From the NCBI GenBank assembly GCA_009787695.1, contig WQSW01000001.1, positions 1,604 through 65,603 on the forward strand: a stretch of 64,000 nucleotides of DNA, written 5' to 3'. Positions 27,132 to 34,448 of this stretch are shown here, piece after piece; positions within the stretch are counted from its first letter, which is position 1, and each line of letters starts with the position of its first letter. The notes beneath the pieces are model-generated. The model did not search any database and was not told where the DNA came from. It saw only the letters and a program-made list of their open reading frames with translations. Made by a program: the position numbers and the translations under genes. This DNA comes from Treponema sp. (GTDB lineage Bacteria > Spirochaetota > Spirochaetia > Treponematales > Breznakiellaceae).

Positions 27132-27802
27132 TATATATACTCCAAATATTTACATTCTTGCAATGCTTGTTCAGAATAAATTCCTCTCATTTCTTCAGGC
27201 AGCAATTTTGCAATCTGCCCCATCACTTCTGAAGTTATTATTTCACGCTCATCTTTATCAGGTTTTCCTTCAAATTTGATTCGGAAAGGTTTGCCTGCTT
27301 TAAAATGAAATTTTGTGCGCTTAAACTTGCGCATATTCTGCCAAATATTTTCACCGCCGTAATGAGCGACAGGCAGGATAGGCACATCCGCTTCAAGAGC
27401 GAGGTATACAATACCGGCTTTACCTCTTCCTAATACGCCGTTTTTACTGCGCGTTCCTTCGGGGGATATACACATATAAAAACCGTTATCTATCATTTGT
27501 TTTACTTGTTTAAAACTATCAGAGAATGCGCCTCTTCTGTCAATAGGAATTGCCTTGTATGTATTAAAAATGAATGCAAAAATCGGATTTTTCCATGTTT
27601 CTGATTTTACAAGACCTGTAACATTTAAAGGATAACTGTGCGTTACAAGAATCGGAACTTCTAAAAAATTGATATGATTAAATACAACCAGAAGAGGTTT
27701 ATTATTGTAAAGCGCTTCAATATATTCCTTACATTCGATCTTGCAAAGAATAGTTAAAATCACTTTTAAAATACAATTAACAAAGGGTCTTCTAATTTCC
27801 AT
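27131..27802 (-). CDS. PlsC-like 1-acylglycerol-3-phosphate acyltransferase
   Basis: A 223-residue acyltransferase of the LPLAT family, expected at the inner face of the membrane, adding the second acyl chain to lysophosphatidate. The substrate block SPEGTRSK (residues 113-120) and the conserved GKAGIVYLALEADVPILPVA are present. The catalytic HX4D motif reads H-I-N-F-L-E (residues 43-48), so the acidic residue is Glu instead of Asp. It sits between the lipid kinase and the HAD phosphatase genes. The substitution makes the exact activity uncertain. Confidence 0.85.
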   Translation of the reverse strand: MEIRRPFVNCILKVILTILCKIECKEYIEALYNNKPLLVVFNHINFLEVPILVTHSYPLNVTGLVKSETWKNPIFAFIFNTYKAIPIDRRGAFSDSFKQVKQMIDNGFYMCISPEGTRSKNGVLGRGKAGIVYLALEADVPILPVAHYGGENIWQNMRKFKRTKFHFKAGKPFRIKFEGKPDKDEREIITSEVMGQIAKLLPEEMRGIYSEQALQECKYLEYI

Positions 27803-27840
27803 CTAGGTTCTGCTCCTGATATGAAAAAACTTAATTTTTT

Positions 27841-28794
27841 TTATTTTGCTCCTATTAACTTTATTGCACTAGGGATACATGATATTTCCAATTCTTTGCC
27901 GTCATAACAAATTGTTTCGCCGTCGCAATGGGCTGCCATTCCTCCTTGAAGTGCAAATAAATTGAATTTTTTTCCTCTGTCAAATGTTACACCCTTGCAT
28001 TGGTCTTGAGTTCCTTTTGTATAATGACTGAGTATTTTTAAAAGAGAAAAACGTGATTTTTGATGTTCCACATAACAGAGATCCAATAAACCGTCATCAA
28101 GTATTGCCTTTGGCCCCATATAAAAACTGCCGCCCATTCTTTTTCCGTTTACAATAGAAACAAGAACAGCAGGAAGTGTTGCTTCTTTATCATCATATTT
28201 AATTTGAATAACAGGTGATGGTTCGTAACGTGCAATTAAAATAAACGCCCCTATTGCATAAGAAAACCCGCTTTTTATTTTTAATTTTGCAGCTTCAAAA
28301 CCTACTTTTGTATCAAAACCAATTCCAATTCCATTTATAAAAAAACGTCCTTGCGGAAAAAATCCGCCTTTGACAAGACCTGCATCAATTATATGCGGCT
28401 CTGAATTTAAAAGCATAGAAATTGCTTTTTCTACATTTTCAGGGATTCCCGGAGTTGCAGAAAAATCATTGCCTCTGCCTATAGGCAGAATTCCAAAAAG
28501 CGGAGGGGAAGTTAAAGGAGTCCCTTCCTGCTGCGCTTTTTCTGCTCTTTTTAATAAGCCGTTCACAACTTCATTACAAGTGCCGTCCCCGCCTGCGGCG
28601 ACAGTAATATCATTTTCCCCGACTGGAAGATCACGTGCAAATAAAAGAGCGTCTCCGGGTCCTTTGGTCACAATGATTTCAAATTTATAACCGCTCTCCA
28701 TAAGAATCTTTTCGATTTTTGGTTTTAACTTTTCCGCTTTTCCCTTGCCCGCAATTGGGTTTAATATAATCCAAAGTTTACTAATTTGAGCCAT
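27841..28794 (-). CDS. Diacylglycerol/lipid kinase family protein
   Basis: A 317-residue soluble lipid kinase of the YegS/DgkB type. The nucleotide-binding motif GGDGTCNEVVNGLL follows the N-terminal ILNPIAGKGKAEK; FGILPIGRGNDFS and GKRMGGSFYMGPKAILDDGLLD are further family marks. It probably phosphorylates diacylglycerol or a related lipid at the membrane. The neighbours upstream (glycosyltransferase, 11 bases away) and downstream (acyltransferase, phosphatase) make a lipid-modification operon. An internal promoter inside the glycosyltransferase end predicts a leaderless mRNA for this gene. Confidence 0.9.
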   Translation of the reverse strand: MAQISKLWIILNPIAGKGKAEKLKPKIEKILMESGYKFEIIVTKGPGDALLFARDLPVGENDITVAAGGDGTCNEVVNGLLKRAEKAQQEGTPLTSPPLFGILPIGRGNDFSATPGIPENVEKAISMLLNSEPHIIDAGLVKGGFFPQGRFFINGIGIGFDTKVGFEAAKLKIKSGFSYAIGAFILIARYEPSPVIQIKYDDKEATLPAVLVSIVNGKRMGGSFYMGPKAILDDGLLDLCYVEHQKSRFSLLKILSHYTKGTQDQCKGVTFDRGKKFNLFALQGGMAAHCDGETICYDGKELEISCIPSAIKLIGAK

Positions 28795-28799
28795 AGGGA

Positions 28800-28828
28800 A
28801 TTATATCACTTTCCTGCAGTATCGTAAA
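28800..28828 (-). promoter_or_regulatory. Internal promoter of the lipid kinase gene
   Basis: -35 TTTACG (28823-28828), spacer 17, perfect -10 TATAAT (28800-28805), five bases to the ATG at 28794. It overlaps the last codons of the glycosyltransferase gene. No ribosome-binding site. Confidence 0.5.
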
Positions 28829-29939
28829 TAATTTGTAATGTTTTTTCTGTACATCTATCCCAAGAAAATACCTTTGCCCTTTCAAGCCCAAGACGGCGGC
28901 ATTCATTGTAAATGTCCCTGTCGGTACTTACTGTGACCATGCGATCTGCCATATCCTCAGCAGACAGGGGGTCAAAATAAAGGGCGGAATGTTCGGCAGC
29001 CTCAGGTAATGATGCTGCACGGGCGCAGATTGCAGGAACGCCGCAAGCCATCGCTTCCAGCACCCCCATGCCAAAACCTTCGTACATAGACGGTAAAACG
29101 ACAAAATCCGCCCCTGCATAAAGCTCAGGCAGGCTTTTTATAGGGAAATGCCCTGTAAAGAAAATATCGTTTCTCCATGCAGAGGCTGCCGCAGCATCCT
29201 TAACAACACCAGAATTATTGCTGTCAGCCCCTGCTAAAACAAGCCTGTGCGGGTATTTGGTTCTTTCTTTAAAAATACCGAACGCTTCAATTAAACGGAC
29301 ATGGTTTTTTATTGGATGGTCTATTCGTGAAACGCATAATACATAAGGACGTCTGAAACTAAAAGGCTGGATTAAAAGCACGCTTTCTTCGTTACGTTGA
29401 CGGGGATAAAAAGAAGTAATATCAATTCCATTGGGGATTACTTCGATCCTGTTTTCTTTTACTTTTGTGTGTTCGATTAATTCCTGTTTAATAAATTCAC
29501 TGACTGCAATAATAACATCCAGCCGTCTTAGCGAATTAGGAATTATCATCCGCAGAAATGTGCTTAGATGGCTTCTTGCCTTGCGGTTTCTGAAATAAGC
29601 TGACATATCATGAACAACGCCTATTGTGGGGCAAGGAGAGCGATACGGAAGATACCTGTGAGCCGCAGGAAAAAAGCAAGCATCAAATTGACGATTTTGA
29701 GCAAATTTAGCGTATTTATAAACATGCCATAAGGAATTAGCAGTTCCGCCTTGTATTGAACATTGAGGGATAAATTCAAAATTAGGAGCGACATCAGTGT
29801 AGAGATACCTGTCATATTCCCAACCGAATAACTCAAAAAGAGCTTGTGATGGGGGAATTCTTTTTAGAAATTGGGCTATATACATTCCTACTCCGGATTT
29901 ACCTCCGTTGCAGGCAAAAGTATCCATCCCGATTTTCAT
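28806..29939 (-). CDS. GT4-type glycosyltransferase
   Basis: A 377-residue GT-B fold glycosyltransferase (group 1). The donor-binding region has the family motif: LPSMYEGFGMGVLEAMACGVPAICA, with E-x7-E around residue 300, and the N-terminal GGKSGVGMYIAQFLKRI. Sugar donor and acceptor are not visible. Its place at the head of an operon with a lipid kinase, acyltransferase and phosphatase suggests a glycolipid or surface glycan product. GGAGG precedes the ATG, and the promoter CTGACA-17-TACTAT lies 26-54 bases upstream. Confidence 0.88.
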   Translation of the reverse strand: MKIGMDTFACNGGKSGVGMYIAQFLKRIPPSQALFELFGWEYDRYLYTDVAPNFEFIPQCSIQGGTANSLWHVYKYAKFAQNRQFDACFFPAAHRYLPYRSPCPTIGVVHDMSAYFRNRKARSHLSTFLRMIIPNSLRRLDVIIAVSEFIKQELIEHTKVKENRIEVIPNGIDITSFYPRQRNEESVLLIQPFSFRRPYVLCVSRIDHPIKNHVRLIEAFGIFKERTKYPHRLVLAGADSNNSGVVKDAAAASAWRNDIFFTGHFPIKSLPELYAGADFVVLPSMYEGFGMGVLEAMACGVPAICARAASLPEAAEHSALYFDPLSAEDMADRMVTVSTDRDIYNECRRLGLERAKVFSWDRCTEKTLQIIYDTAGK

Positions 29940-29964
29940 TCAGCCCTCCAATTGTTGATAGCAA

Positions 29965-29993
29965 ATAGTAGCATATTGAATAAATCTTGTCAG
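29965..29993 (-). promoter_or_regulatory. Promoter of the glycosyltransferase operon
   Basis: -35 CTGACA (29988-29993), spacer 17, -10 TACTAT (29965-29970) on the minus strand. Unlike many promoters here it leaves a normal leader with a GGAGG ribosome-binding site. Confidence 0.55.
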
Positions 29994-30031
29994 TAGTTTT
30001 TTTTTCATGACACAAAATATAGTAGGGGGTG

Positions 30032-30106
30032 TTGACAACTACGCTATATATAAGGTACTATAAATTAATTACAGATACGCTATATATAGTGCGCTATATA
30101 TAGCGT
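30032..30106 (+). promoter_or_regulatory. nrdR promoter with three NrdR boxes
   Basis: -35 TTGACA at 30032-30037, spacer 18, -10 TACTAT at 30056-30061. Three palindromic sites match the NrdR box (consensus near acaCTATATaTAGtgt): acgctatatataag at 30041-30054 between -35 and -10, tacgctatatatagtg at 30076-30091, and gcgctatatatagcgt at 30091-30106. Boxes two and three are centred 14 bases apart and touch. Their place on and after the promoter predicts autorepression of nrdR. Confidence 0.8.
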
Positions 30107-30128
30107 ATAAAACGGAAGGTAACACTAT

Positions 30129-30578
30129 ATGCGATGCCCCCATTGCGGCACGGTGGAAGACAAAGTAGTAGAATCCCGTACCCTTGCAAACGGCGATGCA
30201 GTACGCAGGCGCAGAGAGTGTATAAGCTGCAATTACCGCTTTACCAGTTATGAAAAAATAGATGAAAGACAATTCATGGTGGTAAAAAAAGACAACAGGC
30301 GCGAGCCTTTTGACCGCATCAAACTTGAGCGCGGAGTTGTAAGGGCTCTTGAAAAACGTCCGTTTTCTCAGATGCAGATAGAAAACCTGATAAACGAAAT
30401 TGAAGACGAAACTGCAATTATCAGCAAAGGAAGCAGAGAAATATCATCAGCAATAATTGGAGATCTCGTTTTAGAAAGGCTTGGGAAACTGGACAAAGTG
30501 GCGTACATCCGCTTTGCATCAGTTTATAAACATTTTAATGATCTCGATGAGTTCATCGAAGAAATAAAAAAATTATGA
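30129..30578 (+). CDS. nrdR: Ribonucleotide reductase regulator NrdR
   Basis: An ATP/dATP-sensing repressor of ribonucleotide reductase genes; 149 residues, the normal length. The N-terminal zinc ribbon has CPHC and CISC pairs (MRCPHCGTVEDKVVESR and ECISCNYRFT). The ATP-cone domain follows from about residue 48 (VVKKDNRREPFDRIKLERGV). The gene is preceded by three boxes for its own product, and a strong terminator follows about 120 bases downstream, so it appears to be a single-gene unit. The RNR genes themselves are not in this window. Confidence 0.96.
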   Translation: MRCPHCGTVEDKVVESRTLANGDAVRRRRECISCNYRFTSYEKIDERQFMVVKKDNRREPFDRIKLERGVVRALEKRPFSQMQIENLINEIEDETAIISKGSREISSAIIGDLVLERLGKLDKVAYIRFASVYKHFNDLDEFIEEIKKL

Positions 30579-30595
30579 ATTAAATAATATAAGCT

Positions 30596-30695
30596 TGAGG
30601 TAATTTGCTGTCATCCTTAGGGCGGGGTTCCATAAAGGGAAAGGCTGACAGTTCTCTTAACTTAAGAAAAACCAAAAAGTTTTTTCTAAAGGTTA
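30596..30695 (+). ncRNA. Candidate structured RNA downstream of nrdR
   Basis: The stretch between nrdR and its terminator can fold into a long hairpin: CTGTCA (30608-30613) with TGACAG (30646-30651), CCTT (30615-30618) with AAGG (30641-30644), and TTCC (30628-30631) with GGGA (30637-30640), leaving a purine bulge AGGGCGGGG. It matches no riboswitch or SRP/6S pattern I know. It could be a 3'-UTR-derived small RNA ending at the terminator, or only an untranslated tail. Confidence 0.3.
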
Positions 30696-30731
30696 CCGCG
30701 CAGAAGTAAAACCTTCTGCGCGGTTTTTTTT
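30696..30731 (+). terminator. Strong Rho-independent terminator
   Basis: A perfect 11-base-pair stem CCGCGCAGAAG (30696-30706) / CTTCTGCGCGG (30713-30723) with a six-base loop, followed by eight T. It ends the nrdR transcript and separates it from the DNA-repair genes. Confidence 0.95.
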
Positions 30732-30765
30732 ATTAAAATAGTAAGCATTATGATTTTATTCTTTC

Positions 30766-30794
30766 TTGACTAACTACCTATCATGCGGTTCAAT
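30766..30794 (+). promoter_or_regulatory. Promoter placing the transcript start on the ATG at 30801
   Basis: -35 TTGACT (30766-30771), spacer 17, -10 TTCAAT (30789-30794), six bases, then ATG at 30801. The -10 covers the ATG at 30783, so the later ATG is the likely start of the uracil-DNA glycosylase. Confidence 0.55.
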
Positions 30795-30800
30795 GTTATT

Positions 30801-31526
30801 ATGACTATCGAAGAAAAGCAGAAAATCGCTTGTTTCCTTGATCTTGCATGGGATACTCTTCACTCAGGATATAAAGGAAAACAAAAAGAATATGATTTTA
30901 CAGAAAAAGAAACAGCTGCATCATCGCATTTTATTCAGCAATGCGATTCGCTTGAACAGATTTATAAAGAGATCGGTGCATGTAAAAATTGCCAGCTTTC
31001 TTTAAAGCGAAAAAACACTGTTCCAGGAGAAGGGGTTAATAATCCGCTTGTAATGGTTATAGGCGAAGCGCCCGGCGCAGATGAAGATGTACAAGGGCGT
31101 CCCTTTGTCGGCAAGGCAGGACAGCTTTTAGATAAGATGCTCGGCTCAATCAATCTTACGCGGCAAACTAATTGTTATATCGCTAATATTGTAAAATGCA
31201 GACCTCCTCAAAACCGCGATCCGCATCCTGAAGAAAGAAGCGCCTGTATACATTTTTTGCACAGACAGATACTTTTACATAAACCTAAGTTTATTTTACT
31301 TGTCGGAAGTATTGCAGCTCAAAGTTTATTAAATACAAAAATGCCGATTAGTAAAATTCGCGGAAAAATTTCTGAGTATAAAATCGGAGATTTAATTATC
31401 CCGCTTATTTCAACATTTCACCCTGCTTATTTATTGCATAACGAAGATCAAAAACGCCCTGTCTGGGAAGATTTAAAACTTTTGCGATCAAGAATTGAAG
31501 AATTTTTAAATGAGAAAAATGAATAG
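30801..31526 (+). CDS. Type-4 uracil-DNA glycosylase
   Basis: Removes uracil from DNA in base-excision repair. About 241 residues from the ATG at 30801 (an ATG at 30783 would add six residues but lies in the promoter). It has the family motifs GEAPGADEDVQGRPFVGKAG (water activation and uracil pocket) and HPAYLL (DNA-binding His), and four cysteines of the iron-sulfur cluster: CKNC near the N-terminus, C of KCRPPQ and C of SACIHF. Cytoplasmic. It heads a run of repair and replication genes (priA, tag). Confidence 0.93.
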   Translation: MTIEEKQKIACFLDLAWDTLHSGYKGKQKEYDFTEKETAASSHFIQQCDSLEQIYKEIGACKNCQLSLKRKNTVPGEGVNNPLVMVIGEAPGADEDVQGRPFVGKAGQLLDKMLGSINLTRQTNCYIANIVKCRPPQNRDPHPEERSACIHFLHRQILLHKPKFILLVGSIAAQSLLNTKMPISKIRGKISEYKIGDLIIPLISTFHPAYLLHNEDQKRPVWEDLKLLRSRIEEFLNEKNE

Positions 31527-31535
31527 GAAATTTTA

Positions 31536-33539
31536 ATGGCGCGTTTTTTTGAGTTAATATTTGATATCCCCCTGATAAATTCGACAGACCAATCATTCAC
31601 TTATTTTATTGATGATAAAGAACAAGCTGCTATAGGAAAGCGGGCTATGGTTCCTTTTGGAAGGAGGGACTGTCTTGGCTATATCATAGCGGAAAAAGAA
31701 AACGCGCCTTTAGAATTACAAGAAGATGCAATAAAAAAAATAAGGCGCGTTGTTGATGAAGAAATTTTATTCGATGAAAAAAATATAAAAATCGCCCGAT
31801 GGATGGCAAATTATTATTTTTGCAGTACAGGGCAGGCGTTATCTACGATGATCCCGTCAGGCAGAAAGATGATTGTTCCGGAATTTACAGATGATGAACA
31901 AGAAGAACAAAGCACCCTATCAATTTCTAACGAACAAGCCGATGCGTTACATGCAATTATTTCACCTGATTCAGAAACGGCTATGCACGGTTCGTTAGAA
32001 ACGCAAATGTTTTATCTTTACGGTGTAACAGGCTCAGGAAAAACTGAAGTATTTATCAGAGCAGCCTATAATATGCTTGAGCAGGGAAAAACAGTTATCT
32101 ATCTTGTGCCTGAAATTTCTCTTACCCATCAAACTGCAAAAATGATAGGAGAACGATTCGGATCGCAGTCCGCTACCCTTCACTCGGGAATGAGCCCTTC
32201 TCAAAGACTTGCAGAGTGGATGCGGATTAAAAAAGGGGAAGCGTCCATTGTTGTAGGACCGCGCAGCGCGGTGTTTGCACCAATGCACAATCTGGGACTT
32301 ATCATCATAGATGAAGAGCATGACAACTCTTATAAATCGGGGAACACACCGCGCTATCATGCAAGGCAGATCGCTTTTAGAAGATGCACTACAGAAAGTG
32401 CAAAACTTTTAATGGGTTCTGCAACCCCTTCTGCAGAAGCGTGGAAATTAATGCAAGAAGGAAATATAAAACGTCTTGACCTTAGTAAACGTCTTTGCGG
32501 CGGAGGAATGCCGGAAATAAAAGCTGTGAGTCTTGCAAAAACACAAGGATGCCTGACAAAAGAATTAATTGATGAAATCCGCAAAACAGCTCAATTAAAT
32601 AAGCAAACAATTCTTTTTATGAACAGAAGAGGCTTCGCTCATTTTTATCAATGCCCTGTATGCGATTGGGAACAAACATGCAGACGATGTTCTGTATCAT
32701 TAACATGGCATAAAAGCAGAGGAAAATGTATCTGCCACTACTGCGGCTACTCAGAGCCGCCTCCGTCCGCTTGCCCGAAATGCGGCTGCGTAGAAGCAGG
32801 ATACAGAGGTTTCGGCACAGAAATGATCGAAGAAGAAGTAAGGCAGACATTCCCGGATTTAAGAATCTGCCGCATTGATGCAGACACAGCGGGAAAAAAA
32901 GACGGTCTTGAAGATACGCTATTAAAATTTAAAGCAGGCATGGTAGATATTCTTTTAGGAACGCAAATGGTAGCAAAGGGATTAAATTTTCCCGGTGTAC
33001 GCTTGGTTGGCGTTGTTTTTGCAGATACAGGATTACATCTGCCTGATTTCCGTGCAGCAGAAAGAACTTTTTCACTAATTGTTCAAGTAGCAGGAAGAGC
33101 CGGACGCTATTTCCCAGACAGCAAGGTAATAGTTCAAACGCTTCGCATGGACGATCCTGTAATTACAAAATCATGCGCTTTAGATGTTACAGGTTTTTTC
33201 AGCGCAGAATTAAACCAGCGTAAAATGCTGAGCTTTCCCCCCTATTCAAGATTGATACGCTTTGTAATACGGGCAAAAAATCAAAAGAAAGCGGAAACTG
33301 CGGTTAAACGCCTAGCCTCTTTTGCAAAGCCTTTATTGCCTCAAGGAGCGGACATTTTAGGTCCTGCAGAATGCCCTATTGGAATGATCAACTCAAATTA
33401 CAGGTTTCAATTGATACTGCGCTGTCCTTCGATGAATGCAATCCATGATGCTGCAAAGGAAATTCTTGAACGATACGAGAAAGGAAAAGATACACGCACT
33501 TATCTTGAAATTGATGTAGACCCTGTAAGTATGCTGTGA
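31536..33539 (+). CDS. priA: Primosomal replication restart helicase PriA
   Basis: Restarts stalled replication forks by loading the helicase. At 667 residues it is slightly short of the E. coli protein. Walker A GVTGSGKTE is near residue 163, the DEEH box (IIDEEHDNSYKSG) near 258, and the zinc-binding domain at about 372-420 (CPVC, CRRC, CHYC, CPKC). The C-terminal helicase motifs include GTQMVAKGLNFPGV and QVAGRAGR. It lies 9 bases after udg and is preceded by AGGA. Confidence 0.96.
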   Translation: MARFFELIFDIPLINSTDQSFTYFIDDKEQAAIGKRAMVPFGRRDCLGYIIAEKENAPLELQEDAIKKIRRVVDEEILFDEKNIKIARWMANYYFCSTGQALSTMIPSGRKMIVPEFTDDEQEEQSTLSISNEQADALHAIISPDSETAMHGSLETQMFYLYGVTGSGKTEVFIRAAYNMLEQGKTVIYLVPEISLTHQTAKMIGERFGSQSATLHSGMSPSQRLAEWMRIKKGEASIVVGPRSAVFAPMHNLGLIIIDEEHDNSYKSGNTPRYHARQIAFRRCTTESAKLLMGSATPSAEAWKLMQEGNIKRLDLSKRLCGGGMPEIKAVSLAKTQGCLTKELIDEIRKTAQLNKQTILFMNRRGFAHFYQCPVCDWEQTCRRCSVSLTWHKSRGKCICHYCGYSEPPPSACPKCGCVEAGYRGFGTEMIEEEVRQTFPDLRICRIDADTAGKKDGLEDTLLKFKAGMVDILLGTQMVAKGLNFPGVRLVGVVFADTGLHLPDFRAAERTFSLIVQVAGRAGRYFPDSKVIVQTLRMDDPVITKSCALDVTGFFSAELNQRKMLSFPPYSRLIRFVIRAKNQKKAETAVKRLASFAKPLLPQGADILGPAECPIGMINSNYRFQLILRCPSMNAIHDAAKEILERYEKGKDTRTYLEIDVDPVSML

Positions 33540-33582
33540 CAGAATATTGACGCATCATTCTTTTTATGATATTTATATAATA

Positions 33583-34194
33583 ATGAAACGATGCGAATGG
33601 TGCGAAAGTTCAGAGTTATACACTAAATATCATGACGAAGAATGGGGTTTCCCTGTAATTGATGATCAAAAACATTTTGAATTCCTAGTACTTGAATCAG
33701 CGCAAGCCGGTTTAAGCTGGATAACAATACTAAAAAAAAGAGAAAATTACAGAAAAGCTTATGATAATTTCGATCCAAAGAAAGTTGCCCGCTACACAGA
33801 AGCTAAAAAGACAAGACTTTTATCTAATGAAGGTATAATTAGAAACCGTTTAAAAATAGAAGCGTCAATAAATAACGCGAAAAATTTTTTAGAAATACAA
33901 AGAGAGTTCGGCAGTTTCTCAAAATATATCTGGAGTTTTACAAACGGAAAACCTATTATCGGCAAATGGAAAACAATCTCTGAAATACCCGCCAGATCAG
34001 AATTATCCGATGCTGTTTCAGCAGATTTAAAAAAAAGAGGCTTTAAATTTCTTGGCAGTATAATTATATATTCGCATTTACAGGCTACAGGCATTATTAA
34101 TGATCATTTAATAGATTGTTTTCGTTATAAAGAAATAAAAAAAATAATTACAGAGCCGGGAGATTTTTCTGAATTTACAAAAACATTTTTGTAA
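33583..34194 (+). CDS. tag: DNA-3-methyladenine glycosylase I
   Basis: Excises 3-methyladenine from alkylated DNA. From the ATG at 33583 it has 203 residues and begins MKRCEWCE, as the family does; a longer frame to 33547 adds 12 unlikely residues. The zinc-binding residues are C4, the His of YHDEEW and the HLIDC block near the C-terminus. FEFLVLESAQAGLSW is the helix-hairpin-helix region. Third DNA-maintenance gene in a row after udg and priA. Confidence 0.94.
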   Translation: MKRCEWCESSELYTKYHDEEWGFPVIDDQKHFEFLVLESAQAGLSWITILKKRENYRKAYDNFDPKKVARYTEAKKTRLLSNEGIIRNRLKIEASINNAKNFLEIQREFGSFSKYIWSFTNGKPIIGKWKTISEIPARSELSDAVSADLKKRGFKFLGSIIIYSHLQATGIINDHLIDCFRYKEIKKIITEPGDFSEFTKTFL

Positions 34195-34208
34195 TTTATA
34201 CTTACATT

Positions 34209-34448
34209 ATGTATGAATATTTAACACACGGTACCTGTTCATCCAGGATTTGTTTTAATATTGAAGACGGAAAATTATCCTCTGTTAAGTTTGACGGCGG
34301 CTGTAACGGGAACTTAAAAGCGATAGGAAAATTGGTCGAAGGAATGGATGTGCAAGAAGTTATAAAAAGATTAAAAGGTTTGACATGCCAGGGCAGAGGT
34401 ACTTCTTGCGCCGATCAATTGGTTAAAGCAATAGAAAAATATATATGA
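34209..34448 (+). CDS. TSCPD domain protein
   Basis: A 79-residue protein of the small TSCPD family (TIGR03905-like). It has five cysteines: GTCSSRICF, GGCNGN, TCQGRGTSCADQL; the last contains the name-giving TSCAD motif, also found at the C-terminus of class II ribonucleotide reductases. The cysteines suggest metal or redox binding; the function is unknown. Its stop overlaps the ATG of the QueH-TcdA fusion by four bases, tying it to tRNA modification. Confidence 0.88.
   Translation: MYEYLTHGTCSSRICFNIEDGKLSSVKFDGGCNGNLKAIGKLVEGMDVQEVIKRLKGLTCQGRGTSCADQLVKAIEKYI

Noticed and set aside
30596-30695. Known riboswitch or SRP RNA after nrdR
   Set aside because: The bases do not match the conserved cores of preQ1, cobalamin, SAM, fluoride, guanidine or SRP RNAs that I can recall, and no metabolite gene follows before the terminator.
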